From NCBI GenBank assembly GCA_963978545.1, contig OZ021727.1:51090987-51154986 (forward strand): 64,000 nt of DNA, in the 5' to 3' direction. Of this stretch, positions 26,601 to 41,600 are shown in pieces (position 1 is the stretch's first letter; the number at the start of each line of letters is the position of its first letter). Below the pieces are notes generated by a model. The model was not told the origin of the DNA. It made no database searches and was given only the letters and a program-made list of their open reading frames with translations. The stretch is from Linyphia triangularis. Lineage: Eukaryota > Arthropoda > Arachnida > Araneae > Linyphiidae. The translations under genes were made by a program, and so were the position numbers.

Positions 26601-29600
26601 TCCTCATATTAATTGTTGTCATTAATAAATGTCTTATTTTTAATGTAATATTTTTCTTTTAGGAAATTGCTGAAGCAAATGAGGATTCTGAAAGTCTTTT
26701 GAATGAAGCTAATCTACCAAGTGGTTCAAATCAGCCTGATTCAAACATAGCTCAATTGAAGAAAAAAATGGCAGATTTAAATGAACAACTTAAACAAGCT
26801 CATTATAAACTGATGCAAGAGAATTGTGAACAAAAGCAGAAATTGAATCAGTTTATGAAGGTAAAGATTTACAATCACAATATGCTCCTTTTTAATGTGC
26901 CTGTCGAATACTTACTTATTTTGCTTAATTTTACTGTACTTTTTCAAGCAAAACATCAAGTGCTACTAAAATATCCAGACCTATTTTGTGATAGTAATTT
27001 AAAGTTATACTTGTACACTCATGTATAAAAATAAATCTTTAAAACAAGATAGATAGATTTTAAATATTGTCCCTTCTGTAAGCTTTCTTAGCAAATTTTT
27101 AGATATCGTCCCCTTCACATGCTTTTTCGGTGAATTTTTGGATTTCTGTCTTTTTGCTCTCTGACGAATCTCATCCCTGTATTAGCATTTTAAGATTAAT
27201 TTACTAGTTTAAAACATTGGCCCATTTTGAACCCAATGTCCTAAAGCAGCGTTCGCCACTAAATTTTGTATAAGAACCACAACATGTTTGCTGAGCTCTC
27301 ATGCGGACTTCTCCTTTTTGTACTGTAGTACTTTCTATGCAATATTAGATTCAATTAGATATTTTAATAATATTTCATTTATTCGGAATTTTTTAAGATG
27401 AAATTTTAGACTTGCAAATTATGCAGCATTTTTGTTACATGTAATTTCAATTTTAAGGTATTAAACTGTTCAATTTCCGTAAAACAGTCACTTATTTCAT
27501 CAGGCTACTTCTAAGATTAAGGTCCATGTTCAGGTTAAGCCCATATTTTAAGGTGTGTCCAAATGAAAAGGAAACTACATTTATATTTAAAGAAATTTTA
27601 AGAACAACAGTATAATTACAGTTCATGTGGAACTGTACAATTATACATAATGACCATTGAAACACAGATCCCAGCACATAGGAAGGGAGTATAAGGCTTC
27701 AGTGTAGAAACTCCTGGATTGTTGTCGGTTCCAGTTTTTCACAGTGTTTTGCACTTCTTTGTCACAAGTGAACCTCTGACTTTTCAGAGATTCTTTTTTA
27801 AAGCAACCACTTGAATATGGTGTACTGTTTGAGACACTGCTCTCCGTACACCTCTTTCATCCTGCGACAAATTTCTGAAGCATGCTCCCCTTCTGAAAAA
27901 AGGCATTAGATAACTGTTCTTTGTACTGATCTAGGGGTATTCATCATGCAATGAAATGCGGAAACAACTCTCCTGAAATAAAGATATGGATGTGAAGCCA
28001 TTAACTATGCTTGTGCAGCTATATTAAGTAACTGAGATTTCATACAACACTGCTGCAGCCAAGATCTCTTTTCATTTGAGCAAACCTTGTAGCTTGTTTG
28101 CATGAAAATGATTTTTTAGCAGACGTGTTTCAATGTCAAATCTTTTTTGTGTTGGAAAGTTAGGAATTTTTTTTTTCTGTATGTACTAATTAAGTGCTAA
28201 TTCAGGGGTAAAAATCTTCCGCACTTACGTGGATTTTCGCTTTTTTTTTCTAAGAAGTTCAATTTTTTTCTACAATTTTATTATTTTTAGTGGAGTTTCA
28301 GATTAAAGTTGCCTAAAATTCCCTTTTAAATAAAGTTCTGGCTGCAGCACTGTTCTGTATACACATTAGTACCAAATGTATTCTTATTCAGCTATTTTTG
28401 TCGTTCGAAATAACGCTGCATATATTTTCCTCTTTTTTACATTTTGATTGTTTTCACCCCTGTAATTAAAAAGGAGTTTGCATTTTTGACTATCTTTACA
28501 ATGTACTTGCTCTGTTCCATGAAAATAAAACACTTCTTCAGTCACATCTACTAGAAATGAAAGTTTATGCTAAAAGCGTTCTACTACTACTACTACTACT
28601 ACTCCTTAAATTTAAATGGTAATTCTGAGTACTCTTTGTAAGGTAGAAGAACCATTGAAGAATTTTATCATTTAAATTCTATTTGGGAGACAGTATCAAC
28701 CGAATGAGGTTAATTCATATAAAAAAAAAGTGATGTGTATGTGAAAGTGTTTTAATTTTAAAAAGTTTGATAAAAAGCCCAATTTTTAAAAAACTTTTCA
28801 TGATAATAGACAATTTAATAAGACGAGATGAGGTCAACAATGATTCCTACCATTAATAGGTATTTTTTAAAGAAAAAAGTGAGATTTAATTGATATTTTT
28901 TAGAAATTGATGGTTAAATTGTGATGTGCTCCAGTCATGCTAGACTTCTTGATAGTAAACTCATGCCATTTAGCATAACACAGAGATAAATAAAAAGTTA
29001 TATAAAAAACATTCCACATCAAGATATTTTTTTCTTTGCCTGCAGTCCACATAAAAAGGTGTGGCAGTGATGTTTCAGCTTTACAATGATTTTTTGTATT
29101 GTGGAGTTGTATATCAAATAGTTGTACATCATTTTCAAATGTATATTTATAATTACTTTTCTCTTAGGAATCAAGAAATAATACTGAGCCCACTGAGAAA
29201 CTAGGCCAAATGATAGAAGAAGAATTAATTTGTAATATATGCACTGAAGTTTTTATTAAGGTATTTGTTTTATCTATTGAGTTATGCAGTTTACATATAA
29301 CTTTTTATTGTGTTAAATGCGTTTTATTCAATAGTAAGATATATTTGCAATAATTGCACTCTAAGTTAATGTAGGATTGTAAATTTGTATTTACTCCTTA
29401 ACTAGAGTAGAACTTTAAAAGTTGACTTCTAACTTCATATCCCTCTCCATTATAGTACGAGAGGCGACTGCAATTTTAGGCACGTCATCGAACATCATTG
29501 AGAATTTTTCTTTATAGAATATAAAATAATGCTAGTAGTACTGATCTGCTGGGGCAGAAATGGCCAAAATTGTTCAAAAATCGACTTTGAATGCATGGAA

Positions 29601-32600
29601 CTAAATATGATTGCCAATTATGACCTGCAAATAATGAGCATTTGTATTTATTGGGTAATCCTCTTTAATTTTCATTGAAGAAGGGTGCCGACTTTCCACT
29701 TCTCACATGTCGTATACTTGCTGATAATGCAACTGGTAACTCCAGGGGTCGCAGACGTCCTATATATCCTATAAATCCTATATATTTTTAAAAATCGGAA
29801 AAAACGTCCTATATTGTCCTATATTTTATAATTGTCCTATAAATCCTATATTTCTGTGTTGATTCGACCTATATTTTCTTCAAATTCGTAATAACGGCGC
29901 CGATTGTTGCGATTTTTTATATTCTGGATTCTTTGCCGCGATCGTAAGTGAAAGAGACCCTACAAAAGCGATGTTAGTAAGCGGCCGCGCCGTATCTCTT
30001 GTGACGTCACGTGTTGCTTTGACTACTCACTTCCTTTCTGCGTGATCATAGGGAAAGCGCACGTCGACAGAAGTAACAATGACTTATTCCTACAACTCAA
30101 CTGTACTCGACCGAGGAGAGTTGTAAACAAGTGAACTTTTCCATAGCACGCGTAGTAAACTAATTGGTCGTAATGCAAAAAGAGAAGCGAAAAGGCTAAG
30201 GTTAAAATCCCAAGTTGAGTACGGATTCTACGTTAAGGTGATTTTTGCCAAAAAATAACAGCCTCGCCATTTTTTTTAATCACATGTGAACTACCTATGG
30301 TTGCCATAACTTGGCGCGGCTCTATGTAATCAATTCTTAGCGCACGATCCGTACTGGACTTGGCATTTTAACCAAAGAAAGCGACGCAGAAACAAACTAT
30401 CTCGGGAAGAACAGAAAAAAAGAAAAGAAAAAAAACTTTATTATACACTTGCAGGACTAAAATCGACATTTCGAGTGCTCAGTCAATGATTAATGAAGGA
30501 AACAAAAGGTTAAAATTTGCTGTACTGTGTCAGAATTCGGATAGCGACTTTTCAAAAAAGTCAAAAATTGAAAATGACGTCAAAAATCTGTGTTGCTAAA
30601 TCTAAACGCTCACTAGGATTACCGGAAAACTAAGTCAACCGGTTGCCACATTTGGCGCTAAATCTCCAATCCGTCCGACACCGTAGGATAAATCTATACC
30701 AACAAAAGGATAAAAAGAAATAAGGCAGCTCAAGCACTTATACATGCTAGAAACAAAAGACTCAAAATTGCAAATGTAGCTAATATAAACTTGATTTATT
30801 GATGAATACCAAGTATGAAATATTGAGGTAATAACGAATAAAGGATGACATATTCAGGATCAGGCAATTTCTTTTTTTTAATGTTTTTTCCCCCCCCCCC
30901 TTTTTTTCCCTTTTTTCTTAAATTCAATATAACGAGTTTTAAAGGGAGATAGTAATTTTCTAAATACTTTTTATTAATATTCCTCTATTAAAAAGAAAAA
31001 TTTATAGGAAGGGAAATTAGTGCTGTGTGAAAGTCCTCTAACTTCAAATAAGTATGTCTCATATGTCCATTTCAGTAATTTTCATTTAAAGTTTTAATTA
31101 ATGAAATATATAATGAGTTAAAATTAAAGTTCAGTAGCAACTGTGTGCAGTTATTTGATATTTTATATTGTCCTATATTTTTTTTTTAAATCCTATATAT
31201 TCTTATTTTGTCACTTTGACCCCTGTAACTCCAATTTGATTTACTTTTAAAAGACAAAAATATTCAGCACCAGAAAAGTGGAATTGTCTGCAATCTTTCT
31301 CACTGGAAATTACAGAGCGATGGGTTATTCAAATAAAAAAGAATATTAATTATTTAGCAAGTAATGACATATTTGGCTAACAGTTTCAACCAATTTTGCC
31401 CTGGCAGACAAATATATTCATAATCTGCTAGCATTTTTCTAAATTACATATAAAATTAAGAATGTTATTTGATGGCATACCTAAACTTGCTGTCACCTCT
31501 CAGTCTATTACCAAATCTCAAGCTATTTCTTAATCACTTAGTCTAAACTAATCTGAAATACATTTAGAATGGATCCCTCTTTTTATTTTATATTTTTATA
31601 CTAAAAATGTGAAGCAAAGTTTTATGTGATTTTTCTTAAACCATGCTGGTCTAAGCAATATTTTACATTTTTTTTTCCATATTTATTCAAATTGCTATTT
31701 TTTCACCCTGAAGATAAACTTTGCTATAAATTGAAGTTAATGGAAATTAAAAGCAATAGGAAGATATCTGGGCTCTGTTTTTGTAAAGACCCGAAAAATC
31801 TAATAAATGATACATTCCATACATCTAGTGAGTGCCAATCTTTTCGAATAATTATGCAAATTTGTTAAGATCATTTCAGAAATATTTTTGAAAGACTAAA
31901 AAATAGATCTTGGGGGGAAAAGAATCCTCTGTTCCCTAGTGCAAGTTGGATGACAGGCTAACTATTATAAAAACCAATTATCTGTGTTAGGTTTTATCAC
32001 AATACATTACAAAAGTTATTTTTGACCTTTAGAAATCCTAACTGATCGAAACATTTATTTTCAGTTGACATTTTGTTATATTCTAGGATCCTGCTGATTT
32101 TCAAGGAATTAACTAACTTTAAATCTTGTATTAACTACAATTTGTGTATGAGTGTTTATGTTACATGTTTTGTACATTTTTAAAAACCTTAAAAAGTGCT
32201 TGGAAAAAAAACTTTCATTTTCAAATGAAAACCTTGAATTTTTTAAAAATGTGTTTGTAGTGCTTGAATTTTGTTTTCTAAAAATATAGCCTCTTTAAAA
32301 ATGTTGGTTTTCAAAAAGAGTAGAATCCTTCAAATTTAGTTAAGCCAATCAGCGACCAAGGAAGAACAAAAACATATAAGATTGCGTCATTCCTCCTGCT
32401 AGTTCGTTTTCTCCCTTTGATGCGTACAGAGCGGCTCGTACATATATAAAAACTGGTTCACTCTGATCAAATCCTATGATCGCTTGTCTCGTTAATGTTT
32501 AAAAATGGCAGTAAAATGTATTTTCAATTCAAGCTGCTTAGAAAAGCAGGGATATAATACATGGGTATGATTGGAAGCCTAGGTGTTGGATCCACATTTT

Positions 32601-35600
32601 GCAACATGTACTTCGTGTGCCAAAAATTCCAGCAAAGCATCAATGGAATAGCAAATGTTTTAAAAAGCCACTCAAAGAGCAAATCGCACATGGATTTAGT
32701 TTCTCTAACAAGTAGCTCGATGAGCATTGTTGGGACTATTTCTAATGATAAAAAATACCCCTAAAGCAAATATTGTCCGCAACTATCAAGTCGTCATTGA
32801 TTTCATCTCAAGCAAGCTCGGTGGAGGTGAATGTAGTTAAAACGAAGTTTTAGATACTGAAATATTATGGACATTGAAAATCATAAAAAATCACGGTGTC
32901 AGGATCCAACCTAAAAAAGAAAGAAAAAGGACTCCTACTCTAATATAAGAGTCCAGGCAGTTAGTTGAGTATTTTTTAAAATTGAAAAATTTAATTATTC
33001 TTTAGACATAAAATTTACAGCATCTCGCCATAACCACAGCGAGTTCCAACATGACATAATTTTCTCCTCTTTCCTTCTTCACTTTCTCTCGTTTCTCGAT
33101 CAAGGCAGGCAGCGCCCTCACACACGGCTTGTATAAATTCAAATGAAAACATTGATAAATTATTTCATTGCATGTTCTCTGATAGCGTGATTCCATTATT
33201 TTTATGTGATGAGGAAACAAACATGCAGTATTAGAAGCAGTACATGCATTGGCGGCTTTAAGGGGAGGCTATGCCCCCCCCCTGAAGGGTTCCCTCTTCC
33301 TCCCTAGCCTTTTCGAATATCCCAAAATTCTTTGAGAATCTCCAGTTTAAAAAACGGTGAAAATACAGATTTTTAAGGTACAATTTCATTAACGTAAATT
33401 TTTTCTTTACAGTACAAAGAATTATAGCCCCCCTCAGAAAAAACCCTGCCATGCTCTTCTAAGCAACCATGGCACCGAGGGTAATTATTTTTCCACACGT
33501 GATGTCTGGACTAGTGTGTGCTGGGTTGAAAGTCATGATGGTGTTATTCAATTCCGCGAAGCTCTACCTTACATAATTGAAGCGCTTGAATCGATTTCAA
33601 ATTGGTCGGACCTAACCACTGCCTCTAATGCATCTTCTCTTCTGTGCTCACTTTGCAGTGTCCAGTTTGTTTCAGCTTTATTACCATTAATTGATGTCTT
33701 GAAGCAAACTCTACCACTAAGCAGAAAACTTCAGGCTCCTGATCTCGATTTGCGAAAAGCTGCGTCCATTGTTGAAGATACAATTTCAGTTTTGCAGTAG
33801 AAGCGCCAAGACTGCGTGGAATCTTTTTCTATTCTATTCAATGAGGTTGAAGATATATGTTCCGAGCTTAAAATTGATGTGAATCTTTCACGCCTAGCCA
33901 GACGTCAAAAACACAGTGAGAACTACAATACTCAAATACCAGAAGAGTATTTTAGAATCTCGGTCTACATACCTTTATTGGATAATGTAATTGAAGACCT
34001 AATAGGAAGATTTCCAAAAGAAAATTTGGATTGTTTTGGCCTTCGATTACTGATTCCAACCCCTGATATGGAAAAGCCAACAGAATCAGAAAGCAACGAG
34101 CTTCAAAACTTATTAAAGAAGTTCATACCAATTTTAGAACTGACACAAATGAGTGTTATTCTGATTGAAAGTGAGCTAGCATTATAGAGAGAGAAATGGA
34201 AAAAAGAAGAAAAGCTCCCCACTTCTGCCATAGATGCAATGAGAGCTTGTGACAAAGATGTATATCCTACTATTTACATGTTACTTAAAATTTTGGCAAC
34301 ACTACCAGTTAGCGTTGCCTCTGCTGAAAGAAGTTTCTCTACCCTTCGACACTTGAAAACGTGGCTAAGAGCTAGAATGGGGGAAGAAAGGTTAGCAGGA
34401 CTTTGCTTGTTGCATACTCACAGAGACATAAACATTGATGTGAGCTGTGTCATAGACAGATTTGCCAAAACAAAGCAAAGGAAATTGGATTTTATTCTTT
34501 AGGCTTTCAAAGAATAAAGAAGTGTGATTATAAAACAATTATTAACTATTTTTATTTTTTGTAATTTCTTTGTTTTACTTTTTTCTTATTTTTCAGGAGA
34601 GCAATTCAAGCTTAAATTAACTTTTTTTAATTCTGCATCAAATGAAAATTACTAATTTAGAAAATTCTACACTTATCATTGCAATCAAGCCTTTAATCAG
34701 CAGTTAGTTTATTACAATTAGGTTACATAGTGCATACATTTTATAAACTTAAAGTTTAAAATGGCCCCCCCCTGAAAAATGAACCTAGTGCCGCCTTTGA
34801 ATACATGCAGTAAAAGAAGACAGTTTAATCACTAAGAATTTTGTGTTATTATTTGATGAAAGTTTCAATATAATAAAACAAGAAAAATAAAGGGATATTC
34901 ACACCTAAAATTGGCGTTGTAACCAAGTGAGTGCTCCCTACTTTACTTCTGGTTTTAAGGGATGTAGTATTGTTTCTGATATACACGGAAAGTGTATTTC
35001 TTCTATTTTAAAATAAAAAATTTCTTCTATTAAAACCTATAAGACATATTTTATTTTGTATTTACTCGATTTGAACATGCACCGTTTGCCAATTAACATT
35101 TTTGGAAATTTTTTTTTAATTGTATATTTGTGTTGATAACGCATCCTTGAAAGGTGCTTGAAAAGTCCTTGAATTTTTTTTATTCTTCAAGTGTACGAAC
35201 CATGGTGGGGGGAAAGTCTTTGGAAGGCTGCTCATGTACCTTCATCCAATTGAACTGAAATTTGGGAGATAGCATTTGAAAAAGGAAAAATGGAATTAAA
35301 TTAAAAAAGCGACAGGGTTGTGATGTTGAAAATCAGTTTTGAAGCAAGTCTGGTTTATTTCTTCATTCTGTAATGTACATTCTAACTTATAAATTCAGTT
35401 AACAGATATACATATTGTGGATGTCTATGCATTTTATCCTGTTTTGAGGACTGTCACTAAAAGGCCGCTTTTACACGTATCTATTTCTGTGTATATATGC
35501 CAGATCCAAGTACAAGCCATATTCAAGCATGTACAATTTGGTGATATTTATTATGACCAGGGCTCTATAAAAATATTTCCTTCCTGCATGCACAAATGTC

Positions 35601-38600
35601 ATTGTCAAACATTTCCTTTGAATCTGTGTGTTAATATATATTGTGGATGAGAAACAAAAGATGCTATTTGAGAATATATTGTTGTTTCATTCAAAACCTT
35701 CTTGACACCTATTTTTTTTTATATAATGTGGTGTATTACAAGTTATTGATTAAGAAGGAATTCCAGTCAAGTCTCCGCTCCATAGACGTAATATTTTATT
35801 TTTTCAGCCGCAATTTGTGCTGGAGTATTTCCTTTGAAGTATTGAGCTGCCATTAAAAAAATCATGTTTTTCAGTAATTGCTAAAAAACGGTTTTAACGA
35901 GTTTGTTTAAAATCGCTGTGGTAATGCCTCTTAAGGTGTTTTAAACATCCCCACCACCGAAATCCCCGTAACAATGCTTTAATGGCGTAAAAAGTTGAAA
36001 AAAGAATGCTTTTAACACAGTTCTCTTTCCTTGAGCATACCTCGTCAACAATCAGGCTTTTTTCTCCTCTCTCAGTTTTGCTTGTAATAAAGGATAATAT
36101 AAGGCCCGAAAGCAGAAAGTGCCTAAAACTGCGACATACGTCACAGAACAATCAGAATCCTTGCAGAACAATTTTAAGTTTGGAACAAATGGCCGCGAGT
36201 GTGGACCTGGACACAAATCTTTAAGAAAACATCTTAAAGCAGACCTTATTTCTTTGCATGGACCAACTTACCACAAACATTTTATACATAGCGGTTCTGT
36301 ATCAATGTCTAAATATTTAACTTACAAAGTCATTGATAAAGTTACAAATTTTGAATGTATGCCTTGGTTTGAAAAATAATTTTTTTGTCATTATTATTTT
36401 GCAATAAATGTGTAGTATTAATTTTATGCATTTTTTCTTTTTTATCATACTGGAAATTTTGAAAAAATGTCTGCAGAACATTTGTAACTGTCAAAAATCA
36501 CGCTGCAGAACGTTATATATTATTCTGCTTCTGGGATATAAGGATTATCGAAAAGTATATCGCCCAAATCACCATTTTGGCGACTTTTTTTTTCTTTAGA
36601 CACATACAAGAATTATCGCCAAATTGGCCATTTATTCTAAATAAAGGATGAAAATATACAAACGGTAAATGACACAAATCCACGTCAGTATTATAGTGTA
36701 ATTGAAAGTTGTGCAATGTTCCACACCCCTAGTTTCTTGGGAGATGCTCAGGGACACAGTTTTCTTCCCACCAATCAAGCTCCATTACATTTTCATAGCC
36801 AACATGTAGCATCCATAATTGCAAGCCAAGTATTGCAACCAAACATTAGAAATAGAACCATGACACCTCCATTTAAATTGATGGTTTCCTTTGTTGCTGT
36901 CAAACACCATGCAAACTCAATCCAAGATCTAAATCACTTCAATAAATTGGAGTTGCATATAAAAGTGAACAGTGCATATACTAAGTGATGTATAGTAAAA
37001 ACTATGTTTTTATAGGCTAATTTTTTTTAACTTTAGGCTACTACATTAGGCTGTTCACATACATATTGTGAGCATTGCATTAAAGAATGGAAAAAGAAGC
37101 AGAAAAGATGTCCTATTTGCAGAGAGATGATAACTTCAGAAACTAGAATATTGATTATGGATAATTTTATTGATAAAGTTGTTGCAAAATTAGATAAAGA
37201 GTATCAAGATAAGCGGAAGGAAGTCATAGCCGCTAGAGAAGAAGCCAAGGCGAAAGGTAAGCATATCAATTGCATAAAATTTTTAGTTACATAAAATCGG
37301 TTTCTTAACTTGTTTAGATATTTTCCTCTTGAGACCAATTTGGATAAAACTTTTGTAGACGTATCTTAATATTGTTCTTTTAGATAAAGACTGTCATAAG
37401 GTAATATTCCTAATTTTATTTTACTGGAAAAGTGATCAAACATGGCAAATTTTTACTTTTTGTTCTTATTTTTTAGTAAATGACCTAGCCAATTTAGTGT
37501 TTTTGCTGATAAAAATTATTTTTATCGGCCTTCACATTTTCAAGCCAAGTTTCAGCCTACTTTGAAAGTATTTTTTCATGCACTTTTAAAGTATTTTAGC
37601 ATTCTTTCTTATTTTTTCAAGACCTTTAAACTGATTCATAGCCTACATCTAGTAGTACTTTATTCTCCCGTAAATTGCAGTATGAGTAAATGTTTGGTAG
37701 TGTTAAAGGAATTTGAATATGGGAACTTGTCTTCCAGACCAGTCATTTGACATAAGCTTCACTTGTAGCATTTATAATTTGGATGCTAAATTTTGACTGC
37801 AAAAGGACAGAAGCCTTTTGTAATTTTTGCACTGAGGGTAATTATTGAAACTAAACACTAATGATAATTTTTTTAATTGAATCAAACTACATTGATGAAT
37901 GTTTTATTGCTATCAAATGGAGGCATATACAGAGATCCTTAAATGGGCCTATCCAACTTAAGTACGGTTGGCTTTTCCACTCTTGAATATAATATAATCT
38001 GCTACACAGGCCCCTAATGATACAAAACTCCCCCATCATGAATTTTTAAAATCATCTTTTCCCTGTTAATAAAAATCCCACCAATGCGAAAAGCAAAATA
38101 ATTCCCCCAAAAAGACAAGAAGGTTAGCAAGTAACAAAGAATTTAAGGAGAAAAAACTTCTGTTTCAGACAAACTGAAGAAGTCGACCAATGATTTGTCC
38201 GAAAGAGTCGAAACTTGAAGTGAAATTTTTCTGTTAAATAACAATTTAAGAAAATGTATGAAAGAGAGAAAAATTATGAAACTTCTTAATTTGCAATTAA
38301 AAATTGATGGTGAGAAAAAAAGTTGTCAAAAGTATAAATAAAATTCGATTTAAATGTTACTTAAATAGTTAATTTGTCAATTTGGATTTTTATAATGTAA
38401 TGTTTTGAATTTATGTGTAAGAAAACAATGAGTTTAATAGTCTTAAAAAATTAAAAAAAAAAAAAAAAAAAAAAATCATTGAAAAGTCATAAAAAACTTA
38501 TTTTTTACATTTTAAAATTTGTATGAACCCTGTATTAAAACTAGGGCATTAGTATAATTTTTGAGGGTTCAAAATACGATAAGAAATCATAAAATTATGC

Positions 38601-41600
38601 TGTGATTTTTATGTTTTTTATTATTTTTTTATACAGGCAATTTGTCTAAAACAGAAACATCAATTATATAAAAGTGTTTCTAAGGTGAAATCATGTAACA
38701 AAAACATGTAACATTCTATCCTCTTAAGTCTACAGAATTTGAACAATTTTTAAGCTTAGTAGGCTATGTTTTTATTTAAAAAAATTAGTTTGTTGATAGC
38801 AATGGCTTACAATCTGTTTAAAACTTTTAATTAAATTTTCTGTTAAATATTTAACTTTCTTAGATGAAAATAATTCATAGTTTTAAGAATGCTTTATATC
38901 TAGAAATTAAGTCCTTAATTTTCCTCATCATATAACTCTTCTGAAATGGTGCAAGTTGCATTGTTTATACATTCTATTTTAGTCAATTTTAAAGATTTGA
39001 CCTCAGATAAACTTTCGTAATTGGCCTTTTCTCCTACAAGTGCTGTGTAAATATTAATTATGTAAGTTTTTAAATTATATTGCTCATGGAAATCAAACTA
39101 TCTTATAATGCTTCCTTGCCTTATTTTGAAAACTTTTACATTTTATGCTTGCTTCTTATCTTTAATGGTTAAAGAAATAAACAGTTTAACAACTTTTTTG
39201 AATTTCTCTGTGTACTCTGTCTTCAAGTTAATCAAATGAGGCTCACACTGATGATAAACAATTTATTTTAACGTTTCGTTTTGTTTCCCCATTTATTATT
39301 TTTTAACTACAAATTTATTTTTTTTATTTTATGTGACAATTTTTATAAAATGGATTATTTTCTTACAGCAAAAGTTAAAAAAACAAAAAGAAAAAAAGCT
39401 TCAGGTTCGCGTAATTCCAGGAACGTAATCCGAGCCAGAACTTTGGCGAGAGAAAACCCTGATGCATTGCGACAGTTAAGACTTAATCTTTTAGATGAAG
39501 TTCCTTACCATGTTATAGATATCTCCACTTCTGAAAATCTATCTCTTGAGGGATTTTATGAACACTGTTACATTTGTGGTAAGTAGATATTTTTTGGGGT
39601 GTAATATATGTATGAGCTTTTGAATGTGTTTCAAAAGCTCTGGGGAAATAATGACAACAAACTTTTGAAAATCGGGAGATAATTTGCCAAAAGTAATTTA
39701 ACTCCCAATATTGCTTCTTGGATAGAGAACCTGCATAATGTTAACCTGAGTGTCTCATCGCGCCAAGAATTATTCCACTGTTAGGGCTGCCAAACTGAGT
39801 AGGTTTAGTAAGGTGGTAAGGTTAGTAATCTTTGTCAATTTAACAATTTCCAAAGTTTTCTTGTAATTATAAAAATGTTTTTAGCTACTTTCAGGGCTGC
39901 CACAGGCGACTAAATAGGCTACTAATGCGACTATTTTAGTGGCCAGGCAACTATGGCTACTATTTCAATGAAAAAAAGGCCCAAAGAGACTATTTTAAGC
40001 AAAACCTTCAACTATTTTTGGGCTAAGGCGACTATTTTTTAGAAATTACAGTCGGATAGTAGGATAAACAAAAAAATCAGCTATCGAGTACTAATGCAGT
40101 TTTGTCAAAACGGTGATATTTTTAAGGAGGTGGGAAGAGCGAATGTTGTCAAAAAAGGGGTTAATTTTAGTTTATATTCATGTATTGAGTGGTCAATTTT
40201 ATAGTCCAATGATAGTATCTCCCTGGTAAGCACACAGGCGATTGTTATTTTTGACATCAAACGTGGATTTCGCCTACCTGTTTGGTTCCTATGTTTTATC
40301 TTTTCGTCGTGCAAGGCTCAACAACATACACTATATATTCTGAAATATCAAATTGTTTTGCCTTTATTTACTTTAGTTGACAAAAATGAATTTGTGGAAT
40401 TTGCTTTGAACGCCGGAAGAAAATGCCATCAGTATAGACAGTTTTCTCAACCTGTTCTTATTCAATTGAAAATTTATATTTGCGTAAAAGTACCGATTAA
40501 ATTATATATTTAGCGATTAAGAGTTACCACTTATTGAATGGGGCATCTACTTTTGCGCAATTTAAATGGCCCTATAATGTCATTGTAAATCATTTTCTTC
40601 TCTTGTTAAAAAAGTCGCCTAACTTTGCCAAGTAGTTGTAGTATTTAAGTATAAAAAATCCTTGTTATTTTCCGAAATCAATCGCCAGGTACAGAAAATC
40701 ACAAAATAGGAGGAGTATATTGTATGACATTTTGCATCCACACATCACTTATCACTAATGTAAGCAAAGCTCCGAAAAGGAAGTTACTTGTTGCGTGTGA
40801 AATAAGACGGTTGTGAAAAGCAAGCTTTTGCTTCCTTGACTTAACATATAGGGAATGAAATCCACACTAAAAATCACACGTGATATAGTTCTACGTATAT
40901 GCCGATTTCAGTGTTCTTGACCAAAATTTCCTGAGATCGATGCAAATCCACATTCAAATTTTTAGGGAAAGCATGTGTGTCATGCGCTTGCTTACAAGTC
41001 TGATCGCCATGGATCCTTGCCTGAATTCTCATAACCTCCGGTAAAATGACAACTTTTGTCGCTGCTTCCTTTAATGTTTGTCTCTATCATAAATATTTAT
41101 ATTCTTCTTCTTTGTATTGGGTTAGTCAGATATGTGGCACCTCTGCTAATATTTATATTAGTGTGCGATTGTTAATTTTATTGCTTGTTATGCCGATATA
41201 ATGGCTGCTATTGCCGAGATTTAGACTTATATGCCGGGTTATCGCCGAGATTTACGTTGTTGTGACGGCCATTTTTGCCGGGTAGTATGCTGATGTAATA
41301 GACCATTGCGTGATTTGCATCGGTATGGAATGCACTATCCTTTGTATTTACATTGAAGTGATTGTTATTTTTGCCAAAGATTATGCTTATTTAATGATTT
41401 AGCAGCTGCTTTTCTCGATATTTGCGCAGCTGTTTTAGTGTTGATGCTATAATTGCCGAGATTTGCGTTGTTGTAATGGGGCTTTCATCAAAGCTTCCGT
41501 TGATGTTATAGACGTTAAGTCTATAACATCAACTGGATATATGTAAACTAGCTTATAAAATCTTCTGAAATTATAAATAATACTTTTTTTTTTTACTTTC

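Larger units (their letters stand above)
32164..35204. mobile_element. CATGGTTCGTAC-family element, interrupted by a hAT element
   Basis: Left end CATGTTTTGTAC and right end GTACGAACCATG match the 12-bp TIR of 16507-17472 at 10 and 12 of 12 bases. Subterminal AAAAGTGCTTG words are present. The decayed coding piece at 32540-32760 (GTGTTGGATCCACATTTTGC) is shared with the 966-bp copy. No target duplication is evident (TGTTA versus GTGGG). Without the nested hAT it is about 1.5 kb. Confidence 0.72.

Noticed and set aside
32164..35204. 5-bp target duplication for this copy
   Set aside because: Flanks TGTTA and GTGGG do not match, so the call rests on TIR similarity only.
36119..36379. Possible extra exon or small gene
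   Set aside because: The frame is open for 86 codons but has no start context, no splice signals in phase with the neighbours and no homology I recognise.
39281..39368. ATG upstream of the basic-tail exon as an alternative start
   Set aside because: The bases before 39369 form a T-rich acceptor ending CTTACAG, so this is intron; the open frame is incidental.
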